A stretch of DNA of 64,000 nucleotides, taken from assembly GCA_946811695.1 (NCBI GenBank), contig OX328126.1, positions 7,392,197 through 7,456,196 on the forward strand. Direction: 5' to 3'. A model generated the notes under the pieces. It had not been told where the DNA came from. It ran no database searches and saw only the letters and a list, made by a program, of their open reading frames with translations. The stretch is from Gonocerus acuteangulatus (taxonomy: Eukaryota > Arthropoda > Insecta > Hemiptera > Coreidae). A program made the translations under genes and the position numbers. Positions 46,401 to 57,760 of the stretch are shown here, one piece after another (the stretch's first letter is position 1; every line of letters starts with the position of its first letter).

Positions 46401-47150
46401 AGTGTCGACAATACAGCTAGTAGCCAAGATATTTATCTCTGACATTGATTCTTCTCTCTATAATCAGTGTTTACACCTGATGGTATAGAAGTGTCGACAA
46501 TACAGCTAGTAGCCAAGATATTTATCTCTGACATTGATTCTTCTCTCTATAATCAGTGTTTACACCTGACGGTATAGAAGTGTCGACAATACAGCTAGTA
46601 GCCAAGATATTTATCTCTGACATTGATTCTTCTCTCTATAATCAGTGTTTACACCTGATGGTATAGAAGTGTCGACAATACAGCTAGTAGCCAAGATATT
46701 TATCTCTGACATTGATTCTTCTCTCTATAATCAGTGTTTACACCTGACGGTATAGAAGTGTCGACAATACAGCTAGTAGCCAAGATATTTATCTCTGACA
46801 TTGATTCTACTCTTTATAATCAGTGTTTACACCTGACGGTATAGAAGTGTCGACAATACAGCTAGTAGCCAAGACATTTCTCTCTGACATTAAATTCTTC
46901 TCTCTATAATCAGTGTTTACACCTGACGTTATAGAAGTGTCTACAATACAGCTAGTAGCCAAGATATTTATCTCTGACATTGATTCTTCTCTCTATAATC
47001 AGTGTTTACACCTGATGGTATAGAAGTGTCGACACTTATAGCTCCTGATAGAAATATATATATCAGACGGAAATTGTTCATGGTTTACATTAGTGAGAAT
47101 TTCTCTCTGATATAAATATCCTGCAGTAACTACCAGATGTGAAAGCACCC
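43469..47150. mobile_element. Harbinger-like MITE, copy 2, carrying a 90/89-bp array
   Basis: Left end TGGCGCGTCTACATCTGA then GCAGGAAATATATGTC; reversed right end GGGTGCTTTCACATCTGGTA. TTA lies outside each end (43466-43468 and 47151-47153), a TWA duplication. The right module (47014-47150) matches 15327-15460, including AAGTGTCGACACTT (47024-47037). Left of the array is a ~190-bp module with further gtttacac and ctgacagaaatat motifs. No transposase is encoded. Confidence 0.75.
43681..47034. repeat. 90/89-bp tandem array, about 37 units
   Basis: Unit begins tttacacctgacggtataga and contains agtgtcgacaatacagctag and tatctctgacatta. Units are 90 bp from 43681 to 46470, then mostly 89 bp (tttacacc at 46470, 46559, 46648, 46737, 46826, 46916, 47005). 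The change is attaaattc to attgattc. While units are 90 bp the minus strand stays open for 924 codons as a 30-residue repeat; the frame ends at the first 89-bp unit. The unit start resembles the element's own terminus. Confidence 0.97.
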
Positions 47151-47468
47151 TTATTGATTTTCCTCCTAATTCACAAACGACGATAGTTTTCGCCAGTCAT
47201 TAGAACTCCGTTTCATTTTTTAATTTTGTTTTAATGAAGCGAGTACCTTGAAATAATATTTGGCATATGCTGCTTAGAATAAGTGAGAGGATGTTATAAT
47301 TGTATTTATGCCTACCTTGTAGCTGGCGCTATCTGGTGAATTCTAATTGAGAGGAAATGGTGACGTCACGTAGACTTGGACATCCTGTAGTTTGGTTCGG
47401 GTATCCCATAGATGGGAATATTATTTACACGTGGTATCTCTCATTTAGGTCCCAACATTTACTGCCAC

Positions 47469-47555
<87 letters not shown>

Positions 47556-47849
47556 GTTTACAAGGTACCTTTATTTTGATATGCCCGCAATATTTAGAGA
47601 GTTTCATTGCACTATTACTTAAAGTACGGTCGTTACAGGCAAATGCGTTTTCGTTTTCGGCAAACCTTGTCAGGAAATTTCAGTTTTACCGGTGTCTAAC
47701 ATAATCCCGGGACGTCAGCAACATTTGAAATTGTTTCCGTTTTCGTAACTGCCTCCCCCACCCTTGTAGTTGTGCGTTAAACTCCATATCCTGTCCTTTC
47801 CTATCATTCGATACATTCACTGGGAAAATGCTAATAATTTAATTTATTT
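47151..47849. other. gene-free, (TA)n at 47471-47551
   Basis: One TA tract with a single CATA break. The rest is unassigned. Confidence 0.4.
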
Positions 47850-48048
47850 AAATTTTAACGTCCATTTATTATTAACTACGAATTTTAGGACGGGTCATCT
47901 ATAGGTTACCACCCTTTTCTAGCCAGGATAGGGCTGATGCTTTCTTCTTTCTATAGAAAAGCCACCACCCCTAGTGGGAATCGAACCCATGACCCTTGGT
48001 TCGGAGTGTTAAGTGCTCACGCCTTAACCCTCACGGCCATCGGGACTC
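47850..48048 (-). mobile_element. SINE3, reversed
   Basis: Reversed head GAGTCCCGATGGCCGTGAGG, then GTTAAGGCG, and B box GGGTTCGATTCCC. Body reversed: ggtaacctatagatgacccg. The end aattttaacgtcc matches the SINE3 3' end at 25350. The head is Ser/Leu-like, better preserved than at 25195. Confidence 0.85.
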
Positions 48049-48529
48049 TAATTTGTTATTACTAATTTATTAGCATTAGCCAAATAATGCTAATATATAA
48101 ACATTACAGTTAAAACTTTCATCTGTAGTTCTACATTGAAACCACATGAATAAATTAATGTTTTCACCTTATTAACTCAGCTTTAGAGACTAATTAATAA
48201 AAAAAAAGATGTGTACATGAGGATGTTTGTTCCCACAGACAGTAGCTAATTATGTCGGTGAATCCTAACCCGTTCTCCATTAGAAGGCTGGGGGAGGCCA
48301 TTACAGCGGCTAGGAGCTGGAGCATAGAGGTAGAAGCCTTCACTAATGAGTCATTCTTCCTCTATGGATATTCATGAACGTCTCGGTTTACTGAACCTCT
48401 TCAAACCACTCCTTAGGTTAGAATTAATTCTCTATTATCTTCTACAGAATTCATTAAGGGATTGCAGATAATCTATCAGGTCGGTCGACAATTTCATTCG
48501 TATTTTTGGGAAATATGTATTTAAATATA
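48049..48529. other. no recognisable gene
   Basis: Unassigned, AT-rich with a GC-richer patch at 48260-48350. Confidence 0.4.
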
Positions 48530-49090
48530 TTTTTGTTTATTGATTTATTTGAGGAGCTCCGCAATGCAGGCGATTTGCTCCATGAAATTTCTTATATACA
48601 AGTTCGACTTAAAAACATAATAATAAACACAGAAAATGTTTAAAAAACAGGAAAAACCCCTAAAACAATAAACCTAATTTCAAAACTTAGAAACAAAGGA
48701 AATATATATTTATTGAGTGTTCCGCTTCTTTGGCAATAACATAACGATCTAATCTTCTGGATTTGGTCTCACTAGGAAACCAGCTTTCTTGTATTTTTAT
48801 GTGTATCTGTGAAAGTATTGGATAAATGAAAATATTACTTAATATTCGTGGAAAAGTATTTTTTTTTTTTAAGACAACATCAAATAAGTTGGTACAGTCC
48901 TGTGTTCGTGAAGTATGTCAGTACAGTGTTTAAATACTGGCTATCATTGCTTAAAAGTTTCTTCTGTGGCAGTCTGTCAATAAATGTTTTACTGTAAGTT
49001 GGCAGTTAGATATGTTACATATTGGTCTGTTACGTCTTGTCAATAAGTATCATTGTGGTAGTATGTCCAATTTGCAGTCGAGCCAGAACT
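48530..49090 (-). pseudogene. LINE 3' end: RNase-H-distal coding remnant
   Basis: The minus strand from about 49060 reads LLTRRNRPICNISNCQLTVK, then HLLTDCHRRNF. The pattern of arginines, a Cys pair and LTVKHLL..C is the usual C-terminus of Jockey/R1-type LINE ORF2 behind the RNase H domain. Stops appear soon after. The remainder toward 48530 is probably 3' UTR. It is oriented like, but distinct from, the next fragment. Confidence 0.6.
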
Positions 49091-49129
49091 AACAAAGGAA
49101 ATAAGGGGGGAAATCTAAAAGATTAGAAA

Positions 49130-49862
49130 CATTTTTATTGAAAAATTTATTGGAAACAAATTACACTCTTCATATCCCATTCTTCTTCATTATTACTGGT
49201 TGACCCTGCTGAAGACAGTATTTTCTACTAGTAGTAAATAGGTAGATACATAAGAACTATTGCACAAGGAAGAACAGAGGGGAGAAGGCAGCCATTGCTG
49301 ACACTCCCTAAGCAATTAGTAATGCTTTATTTATTTCAGTTGATCTCTAGGCCACTTTCTTTTCAGGCGTCTCGGGGGATTGGAAGAGATCGGATCTGTG
49401 GAAAGGGATTGGGCAAGGGGATTGGGATGAAAGGATAGCTTGGAATGAAAAGTGGAGAAGCGGGTTTTAGCTAATTCAGCGACAAAGGGAATTTCGAGGT
49501 CTCGGTGGATGATATTATTGTTGACGTAGAAGGGAGCATTAAGGATCCGGCGAAGGACTTTGGACTGGAAGGTTTGGATTCGGTTTATGTTGGAAGGTTT
49601 TGCTGTACCCCATAGTTCAATGCCGTATGTCCAAATCGGTTTAATAATAGTTTTGTAGGTTGTTAGTTTGTTTTCAGTACTGAGTTTTGATTTGGGACCT
49701 ATTAGTCGTCTTCGTAGGCCGTAGCGTCTGTTTAGTTCTTGTCGTTTTGTTTTTGTCTGTGTGTTCCAAGTAAGTCTCTTGTCGAGGTGGAAGCCTAGGT
49801 ATCGACCTAGATGAGGGATCTGGGAATGAGGGATTCGTCGGTAGTTTTTAAACGCCATTGTT
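49130..49862 (-). pseudogene. Jockey-type LINE ORF2 fragment (reverse transcriptase thumb)
   Basis: A 175-codon frame reads LGRYLGFHLDKRLTWNTQTK, then ...YKTIIKPIWTYGIELWGTAK and FQSKVLRRILNAPFYV. These are the conserved motifs just behind the reverse transcriptase core of Jockey-clade LINEs. The YADD catalytic box and everything upstream are absent: the copy is 5'-truncated at about 49862. The stop is followed by ~200 bp of 3' UTR ending near an A/T-rich tail. Confidence 0.85.
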
Positions 49863-50242
49863 ATAAAAATACTGTTATAAAATATGAAAGTTCACCTATT
49901 TCATCTTGTTTATAATTTAACATTTCCCCTTGTAAAAAATGTTGTTAGGCATAAAATATGTAATCATCTCAATACGGCAATGTCCGGGAAGCAAGCAGGA
50001 TGCGGCAAAAGCTTTAAATTTAATAATTTTTTTTTTTTTTTTTGTAGCTACAAGTGGTCCAGCATTATCTTTATAAAACAACACTTTGTAGACATTCACC
50101 GTTCGCAAGCGGTATTTAATCCATAAGATGAAGCTATCATTTTAGCCATCTGAACCACTGTTGATTGTCGCTCTGAGCCCAGAAGGTTTTTAAGAACGTC
50201 ATTATTAAAATTACCTGAGCATCATAAATGATACTTTATCCA
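49863..50242. other. no recognisable gene
   Basis: AT-rich with a T-run at 50029-50043; frames are unsupported. Confidence 0.4.
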
Positions 50243-50672
50243 ATTCAGGGCACTCCTTATTACTGATAGTATGTTCTTTATCTAAACTCAGGGCACTCCT
50301 TATTACTGATAGTATGTTCTTTATCTAAACTCAGGGCACTCCTTATTACTGATAGTATGCTCCTTATCTAAACTCAGGGCACTCCTTATTACTGATAGTA
50401 TGCTCCTTATCTAAACTCAGGGCACTCCTTATTACTGATAGTATGCTCCTTATCTAAACTCAGGGCACTCCTTATTACTGATAGTATGCTCCTTATCTAA
50501 ACTCAGGGCACTCCTTATTACTGATAGTATGCTCCTTATCTAAACTCAGGGCACTCCTTATTACTGATAGTATGCTCCTTATCTAAACTCAGGGCACTCC
50601 TTATTACTGATAGTATGCTCCTTATCTAAACTCAGGGCACTCCTTATTACTGATAGTATGTTCTTTATCTAA
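50243..50672. repeat. 43-bp tandem array, 10 units
   Basis: Unit actcagggcactccttatta ... tatctaa. Outer units carry gttcttt, the inner ones gctcctt, so central units are the more recent expansion. Confidence 0.97.
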
Positions 50673-51247
50673 ACTATGTTGGTTTAACTATGTTAAATTT
50701 GCATAAATTGAAACTACAAAAAAAAAGTTCACTACAGATAAAAGAAGATTTTGCGCTTTCATAGACCTTTTCAAATATCTTGTGAACAGATTTATGCTTT
50801 GTGGAAAAAGTAACGGATATTCGAAAGCTTAATAAAGTTCAAAGAAAATAAAAATTATCAAATCAATTTTTATAGAATTAACTAACCTGGAAGCAGCTGT
50901 TGGTTGCCTATGGCCATTGTGTTGATTTGGTTCAAATAGAACATATTTAGCAATTTTTTTTTCTCGATGTGACCAAGCACAAAAATGAGAAAAGATATAT
51001 TTTTTAAATTTTAAGTGGGTAATTTTCGCCTTATCTGTGCATTGGTGGCATTCTAGCGCCTGTAAAAAATGTTATAACCTAATCATAAAGCATTAACAAT
51101 ATCATTTATAACATACTAAGATATAATCTACTGATAATGAGAAGCAAATAGTAAGCCGACGAGGTGATAAGAATTCCTTCAAACAAAAACAGAGAACAAA
51201 AAATAATACTTTTTTCCTCCAATACCGAGAGATTGAGAGACCTTGTC
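50673..51247. other. no gene; weak family A-like phrases
   Basis: Around 50770-50850 (ttcaaatatcttgtgaacag, tattcgaaagctt) there are remote similarities to family A. Nothing else. Confidence 0.35.
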
Positions 51248-51259
51248 TCTTCCGGAGAA

Positions 51260-51605
51260 AAAAAAATCAGTCCCGTAACAGGCCACAAGGGCCCAGAGGG
51301 GCAGATACTGTAGAGGCATCTGATTCTTGACCATGCGGCACACTAGCGAGATAGTGTGGTCAACAGTGCGCTCCGGCCGCCTGATTTTCCCCTTGTTTGC
51401 TTCGACTGCTAGAGTCATTAGCACCCAAATTACCCATTATTAATTAAATTAATTGAAGGCTGGGTGAGCCTAGGGACGATCTGGGACCCCCAACCCTCGA
51501 ACGGCAGCACTTGAAGAAAAACTCTTTAGTGCACGCTCGGGTTTTGAACCTGGTCCTCCAGTTCATTAGTCGAGTGCTCTACCACTGAGCTAACCTCGTC
51601 CCCTG
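51260..51605 (-). mobile_element. SINE1, full length, with 12-bp target duplication
   Basis: Reversed head GGGGACGAGGTTAGCTCAGT then GGTAGAGCAC; B box GGTTCAAAACC. This is the longest copy and defines the 3' half: cagatgcctctacagtatct, ggcccttgtggcctgttacg and a final T-run. TCTTCCGGAGAA flanks both sides (51248-51259 and 51606-51617). Confidence 0.9.
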
Positions 51606-51617
51606 TCTTCCGGAGAA

Positions 51618-52155
51618 GAAAAAGTATTATTTTTTCTTTTCGATGATATTTACCTCATTAGGGTTTCTTGGGGTGCTGATTTTAAATCTGCTATTATTTT
51701 TGTTGTTAAAAATATAGGATGCTAGTTTACTTCAAATGTAAGCATATTTTTTAATTTATTTGACGAAATATAAATTATTGTTTAACGACTGATTTTATTC
51801 TTTAATCTACTCTGTAAAACAAATGAATTGGCGAAAGAATCATGTCGATATCATTTTCTAAACTCGATTTATAAAAGAAAGCATTTTCAACATATATTTC
51901 TCAGCTCCGTTAGGTGTATCTGCTCGTAAGACACGTGTCGACTATTTTTCGATGCAGAATTACCAGAAAAAAAATGGACCAAATCGGTGACCCCACCACT
52001 GTTTACTCCCCTTGTTTGAATATTTAAGGTGTACTTTGGAAGGGGTGATTTCACCCCTTAAATGTGCAATTGGGCCGATAGTTACTGATTATTTTCACGT
52101 ATTTAATAAGTCTAGTTTCATAAAAATCGGCTTCGAACACTTGGAGATGTTCCCT
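51618..52155. other. family A' body fragment (from about 51890)
   Basis: accaaatcggtgaccccacc and gtttactccccttg follow the A' element's internal blocks. The 5' end is not recognisable. Confidence 0.4.
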
Positions 52156-52165
52156 TGTAAGTAAT

Positions 52166-52335
52166 TCTTTTTTTTTCGACATCTAGGCCATTAGCGCCTA
52201 CATGCAGGGTCCAGCGAGGAATTTTCCCAACGAGCCACGAGATGAGAAAATTCCTGCCGCCGGTGGGGATCGAACCCACCATTTCCCGCATATGAATCTA
52301 AGGCGTTAGCCACAAGACCACGGGGAGACCCCTGG
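52166..52335 (-). mobile_element. SINE2, complete, nested in family A'
   Basis: Reversed head GGGGTCTCCCCGTGGTCTTG, B box GGGTTCGATCCCC, and A-rich tail. TGTAAGTAAT flanks both sides (52156-52165 and 52336-52345). Confidence 0.88.
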
Positions 52336-52345
52336 TGTAAGTAAT

Positions 52346-52385
52346 GTGCGCTGTAATGCTGCTCGTGCGTGACGCGCTTTTATAT
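52346..52385 (+). mobile_element. family A' 3' end, diverged
   Basis: atgctgctcgtgcgtgacgc then gcttttat corresponds to the A' end hairpin and its GTGACGGACTTTT tail. The hairpin has mismatches. Confidence 0.5.
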
Positions 52386-52774
52386 CAATTATGCTGCTTA
52401 AGACAGTAGCAATTATTGTTTTGTGACTCAGCGCCCCTAAATGCACAATCGATGTTTAGCGCTCCCCCTGGTAGTATAATAAGATTGTAAATGAATGAAA
52501 CAGCATGGGGGAGAAGTGTTTTTATATTCGGATGAGGAACTCCAGACATTCTTTTTTCCTAGCCCGAGGGTTCTCTAGAGGACACGGAGCAACAGACCCA
52601 TCCTTCTCTTGAGTACCACTTCAATTTATAGTCTTTTTAATTAAGCTTTTTACTTAGGCCATTAAACTGACAACATAACTCTTTAAGTAGTCCGCGGAGG
52701 TTACAGGTATCTAATCAGTATGGAGGTATTTGGGCTTCAGCTATAAAAGTTGAATGGATAAAAAAAAAAAAAAA
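52386..52774. other. no recognisable gene
   Basis: Unassigned; no frames or repeat ends stand out. Confidence 0.4.
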
Positions 52775-52893
52775 AAATCATTTCCGTAACTGACAACGAA
52801 GGCCCAGAGTGACAGATGCCGTAGAGGTATCTGATTCTTGCCCTACGGCACACTATGGAGATAGTGTGGTCAGTACTGTGCTCCGGTACAAAA
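52775..52893 (-). mobile_element. SINE1, 3' part only, reversed
   Basis: An A-run (52762-52779) then ccgtaactgacaacgaaggc, gccgtagaggtatctgattc and gtgtggtcagtactgtgctc mirror the last ~110 bp of SINE1 at 51280. 5'-truncated, as expected for incomplete retroposition. Confidence 0.7.
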
Positions 52894-53006
52894 ATTGTAT
52901 CTCATTTTACCTATCTTGTTTTACTGGGAAATTAATATTACTGCTAAACTCTATTTAAAAAAAAACAAAAACAAGAAGCAATAAAAAACTGATCAAAGCA
53001 AACAGA

Positions 53007-53366
53007 AAGAATCGTTCACAACTACCAAACCAATACATTCGCAGTTTTAGCATTTATATCTCCTACTAAGATCGTCCCATCAAAAATTACTTGAGAACAG
53101 GTTCTGTAGAGCATTTAGTAAGCTTTCGAATGTTTACCGTTCACTTACCACGATATTCCAACCGTTTTCGAGATATTTAAGAGAATATACGAATATCCCA
53201 AAACTCATCATATCTATTAATAAAATTATTTTTCCCTAATGATTCGTTATCTCCAAACTCTACCAAAATTTAAATATCCGAGTTTGGGTAAATTTCGAAC
53301 ATCTGGAATAATTTTCTACTGCAACAATCGGTTCTGAACACCCAAACCGAAAATTAGTTGTGAAAA
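53007..53366 (-). repeat. left member of ~360-bp direct repeat (family A sequence)
   Basis: Starts agaatcgttcacaactacca and carries reversed family A phrases (agtaagctttcgaatg, ccaaaccgaaaattagttg). It is about 95% identical to 53921-54285. Confidence 0.85.
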
Positions 53367-53920
53367 TGCCACGGTAATCTGGCGGCCTTATATAGCTGTG
53401 GATATCAACAGACTGGAGAAAATCCAGAGAATATTCGAGCGATTTCTCGAGAGAACAACTTGTTCTGAGACCACTGTATTACTGGAACCCTTGGAGATCC
53501 GAAGACAGCGTGCAGACCTCCAATTCCTCTGGAAACTACTGGAAGGAGAGCTGGATTGTCCTGACCTCCTAGCTTCAATACCTCTTCATGTTCCAGTCGT
53601 CAGGCTGAGAACATCCAGCCAATTCAGCCCTCTACTACTCAAAACTCGCCACTCTGCATTTAGAGACGTTATTTCTCGATGTTGTGGACTTTGGAATGAT
53701 AAAAGTCCAAAAAAATTTTTGGACGGAGAAATTTCTAAAAAATATTTTAAGACTTTTAAAATCATTATATAGCTGTTTTATATATTTATTTAATATTTTA
53801 TATATTTATTTATATCTGGAAGTTGTTATTGTTTTGTAATATTGTTATTTATTTGTCATTTTTTTTTTAAATTCTTTTATGACTACAATGTATTGGCCTA
53901 GGTTGTGATTGTTTTAATTT
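53367..53920 (+). pseudogene. CR1/Jockey-type LINE fragment, 5'-truncated
   Basis: From 53368 the frame reads ATVIWRPYIAVDINRLEKIQ, then RIFERFLE, LEPLEIRRQRADLQFLWKLL and QFSPLLLKTRHSAFRD. This is the C-terminal part of a LINE reverse transcriptase protein, ending with a stop at 53770. About 150 bp of AT-rich 3' UTR follow. No catalytic domain remains. Both sides are bounded by the same 360-bp family A sequence. Confidence 0.85.
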
Positions 53921-54285
53921 GATAAAGAATCGTTCACAACTACCAAACCAATACATTCGCAGTTTTAAGCATTTATATATCCTACTAAGATCGTCCCATT
54001 AAAAATTACTTCAGAACAGGTTCTGTAGAGCATTTAGTAAGCTTTCGAATGGTCACCTTCCACTTACCACGATATTCCATCCGTTTTCGAGATATTTAAG
54101 AAAATATACGAATATCCCAAAACTCATCATATCTATTAATAAAATTATTTTTCCCTAATGATTCGTTATCTCCAAACGCTACCAAAATTTAAATATCCGA
54201 GTTTGGGTAAATTTCGAACGTCTGGAACAATTTTCTACTGCAAAAATCGGTTCTGAACACCCAAACCGAAAATTAGTTCTGAAAA
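53921..54285 (-). repeat. right member of ~360-bp direct repeat (family A sequence)
   Basis: Second copy of the block at 53007. After it the family A body continues without a break (actaccattattgtaaaggg), as would be expected if one element had been split. Confidence 0.85.
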
Positions 54286-54606
54286 TTAGTTGTACTACCA
54301 TTATTGTAAAGGGTTGAATAAATCGCCTTAAAAATGGTTTAGTTCGTTTTGCTATGTAATAGAACCGATAAACAGTGTACGCGCAAGCTATAAATTAAAT
54401 TAAAAAAAAAAACTTTTGAGGCGTTAAGCGAGTATATCTCCGAAACCCACTAAATAATAGTATTAATTATAAATAACATCAAAAAATAAAATCAATACAT
54501 TTTCAAAAAAAGTCCCTATTATTGTTATGAGAATGCTTGCAGCCAACGTGGTCAGCCACGACTCAGGTTGGTCTGCTTCTGATAAAATAATTTTCTTATT
54601 CATTTC
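54286..54606 (-). mobile_element. family A, continuation of the split element
   Basis: Continues reversed family A phrases (cgccttaaaaatggtttag) to about 54400, then unassigned sequence. Confidence 0.45.
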
Positions 54607-54741
54607 TAGCGCGGTTCCTCCCTCCCCCATAGGGAGGAACCCCGCTAATATGGTTGATACAATGAAACAATCCGGAAGTGCCGACTAGAAAATTTCGCGT
54701 TTCAGAACCCCTAGAGACCGAAAATAACGGTGGTTCAAATT

Positions 54742-54794
<53 letters not shown>

Positions 54795-55091
54795 CTGTTC
54801 GCTCATTTCTGGCTTCCCTAATGGTCCGATTGTGATGAAATTTGGTACAAAAATCCGTCTTCCAATTTGAAAGGTCAAGTTCGTTAACCAGCAAAATCCG
54901 CCCGCTAGAAGATGGTGTTTGGGGCGAAATTCGCGCAGAAAAAAACGTAACGCTTACGTTTTTAAGTTCATAAGCTTGTAAGTACTCTTTTTATAGGCTT
55001 CTTGGGCTAGGAAAACGAATGAAACCGTTTTCAAGGCGATAGCTTTAACCGTTTTCGAGAAAATCGGAAAAATAGTTTTTGAATACCGTTT
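54607..55091 (+). mobile_element. Helentron-like family A, cut by a second copy
   Basis: Starts TAGCGCGGTTCCTCCCTCCC with intact 5' hairpin; TA tract at 54744-54791. It stops at gaataccgtttt, exactly where the next copy begins. In the second copy the same place reads gaattccgtttttggt, so the second copy entered a T-run of the first. Confidence 0.7.
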
Positions 55092-56085
<994 letters not shown>

Positions 56086-56089
56086 TTTT

Positions 56090-56490
56090 TTATTTTATTG
56101 ATCAACAGGTCTTTGCATGTATTTGAAAACTCTGTTGATATAACGTCTATATCGTTTTTGTTTGATTCAATAATAAGAAATCCTTTTTTCAATGATTTTA
56201 TGTTTTTTAGGCCAATCTATAATTCCTGTGGGTTAATATGTTTTTTAAATTGAAGCTTTAAAGCCTCAACAGGAATATTTGTGTAATCACCCTTCACAGT
56301 TAATTTGTTAGAATCATGAGTGGCCGTTTTTGTGTTAGAACTAACAATCTTTGAAAACGAAGTTTGACTATCGTTGTTATTGTTATTTTCCTTCTGTTTG
56401 GCCGAGATTTTCTATTCACGATCTAATTCTCCTTGAATTTTTTGACTAGACCAAGAACTTATTTTAAGCACTCTTAAATTCCTTAATTTA
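56090..56490 (-). pseudogene. LINE ORF1 (gag-like) remnant
   Basis: The minus strand can be read in one frame as LRNLRVLKISSWSSQKIQGE, then after one stop KISAKQKENNNNDSQTSF, then VKGDYTNIPVEALKLQFKKH, INPQEL, a second stop and IGLKNIKSLKKGFLIIESNK. The pattern ...INP.EL.IG..NIK..K.G.LI..... is that of ORF1 proteins of Jockey-like LINEs. Two stops and no start remain. It was not obvious as an open frame because of those stops. Confidence 0.55.
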
Positions 56491-56721
56491 ATTCAGGAAG
56501 TTTGTCAAGCTAAATATAATCACTTTTGGGTTAATACGGGTGGTCTATACCGAATCCTTTGTTTGTAAACACAAAGAGCTTTCTGAGTAACGGTAAAGGG
56601 CAGTAAAAGTATATGACTTTACCTGGAACCGGCCCCCTGCATACAGAGAATTACAATACGAGACCTTCTCATTCTTTCTTTCACCAGCTACCGTGTAACG
56701 CCTTAGATCTGTTTATATTGT
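56491..56721. other. unassigned flank
   Basis: May be more of the LINE, but no readable frame. Confidence 0.35.
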
Positions 56722-56765
56722 TAGCGCGGTTCCTCCCTCCCTTCATAGGGAGGAACCCCGCTTAT

Positions 56766-56822
<57 letters not shown>

Positions 56823-57760
56823 CTGTTAGCTCATTTCTGGCTTCTCTGATGGTCCGATTTTGGTACAAAAATCTTTCGTCTAATTTGAAAGGTCAAGTTC
56901 GTTAACCAGCAAAATCCACCTACTGGAGGATGGCGTTTAGGGCGAAATTCGCGCAAAAAAAATCGTAACGCTTACATTTTTGAGTTCATATGCTTGTAAG
57001 TACTCGTTTTGTAGGCTTCTTGGGCTAGGAAAACGAATGAAACCATTTTAAAGGCGATAGCTTTAATCGTTTCTGAGGAAAGTGGAATCAATGTTTTTGT
57101 AAGTCATTATTTTTTTGTAGTTACTTAGAATCACGGGATTCAATTGAAATATTTTCTACTTCTTGGAAATTAATACCAACTAAGATGTTTTGGTAACTTT
57201 TTTACTTTTCTTAATATCTCGAAAAAGGTTGAGAATCTTGGTAAACGGAAGAATACCATTAGAAAGCTTATTAAATGCTCTAAAAAAAAAGGTTCTGAAG
57301 AAAGTTTTAATTAGGCGATGTCAATCGGAGAAATAAGTGCTTAAAACTTTAAATTAATTCATTTCGTTTATTCGAACGGTTCTTTTTGTCTGTTTTATTC
57401 CTTGTCATTTTTTAATTGCTTATAGTTGGATAATGCATTTGACAATAAAACTGGTTAAGTAAAATAACAAAAACAATTTATTGTTAGAAATATAGATTTC
57501 CAAGATTCCAAGACCTTGTAACTAGCGGGACCTAGTGTTAGCCGACCCTTCCAGGTAAGATCGTAAATCATGACCTTTCAAGACTTTACTACACACAGGA
57601 ATGGCGTTAGTGCTCTTAAGGGTTGACACGCCATTATAATAATTAATTAAACAAAAAAGACTGGTGGAACCAAAATAATAACTGCTTCTATTTTAATCTT
57701 TCCAAATTAGATTAGGGATATGAACGGAACCGCGCTAAGATTCCTGCGAGACGGACTTTT
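56722..57760 (+). mobile_element. Helentron-like family A, full ends with internal deletion
   Basis: 5' end TAGCGCGGTTCCTCCCTCCC; directly after ccgcttataaggt comes the TA tract (56768-56817), so ~95 bp present in other copies is missing. The 3' end GGAACCGCGCTAAGA continues TTCCTGCGAGACGGAC: the first arm of the terminal hairpin is deleted. Confidence 0.7.

Noticed and set aside
43671..46445. 924-codon minus-strand frame with a 30-residue repeat
   Set aside because: Exactly follows the 90-bp array and ends when the unit becomes 89 bp. The array lies inside a MITE. Translation is not supported.
12660..52335. tRNA genes
   Set aside because: The tRNA-like heads lack a complete cloverleaf and are followed by SINE bodies, tails and target duplications.
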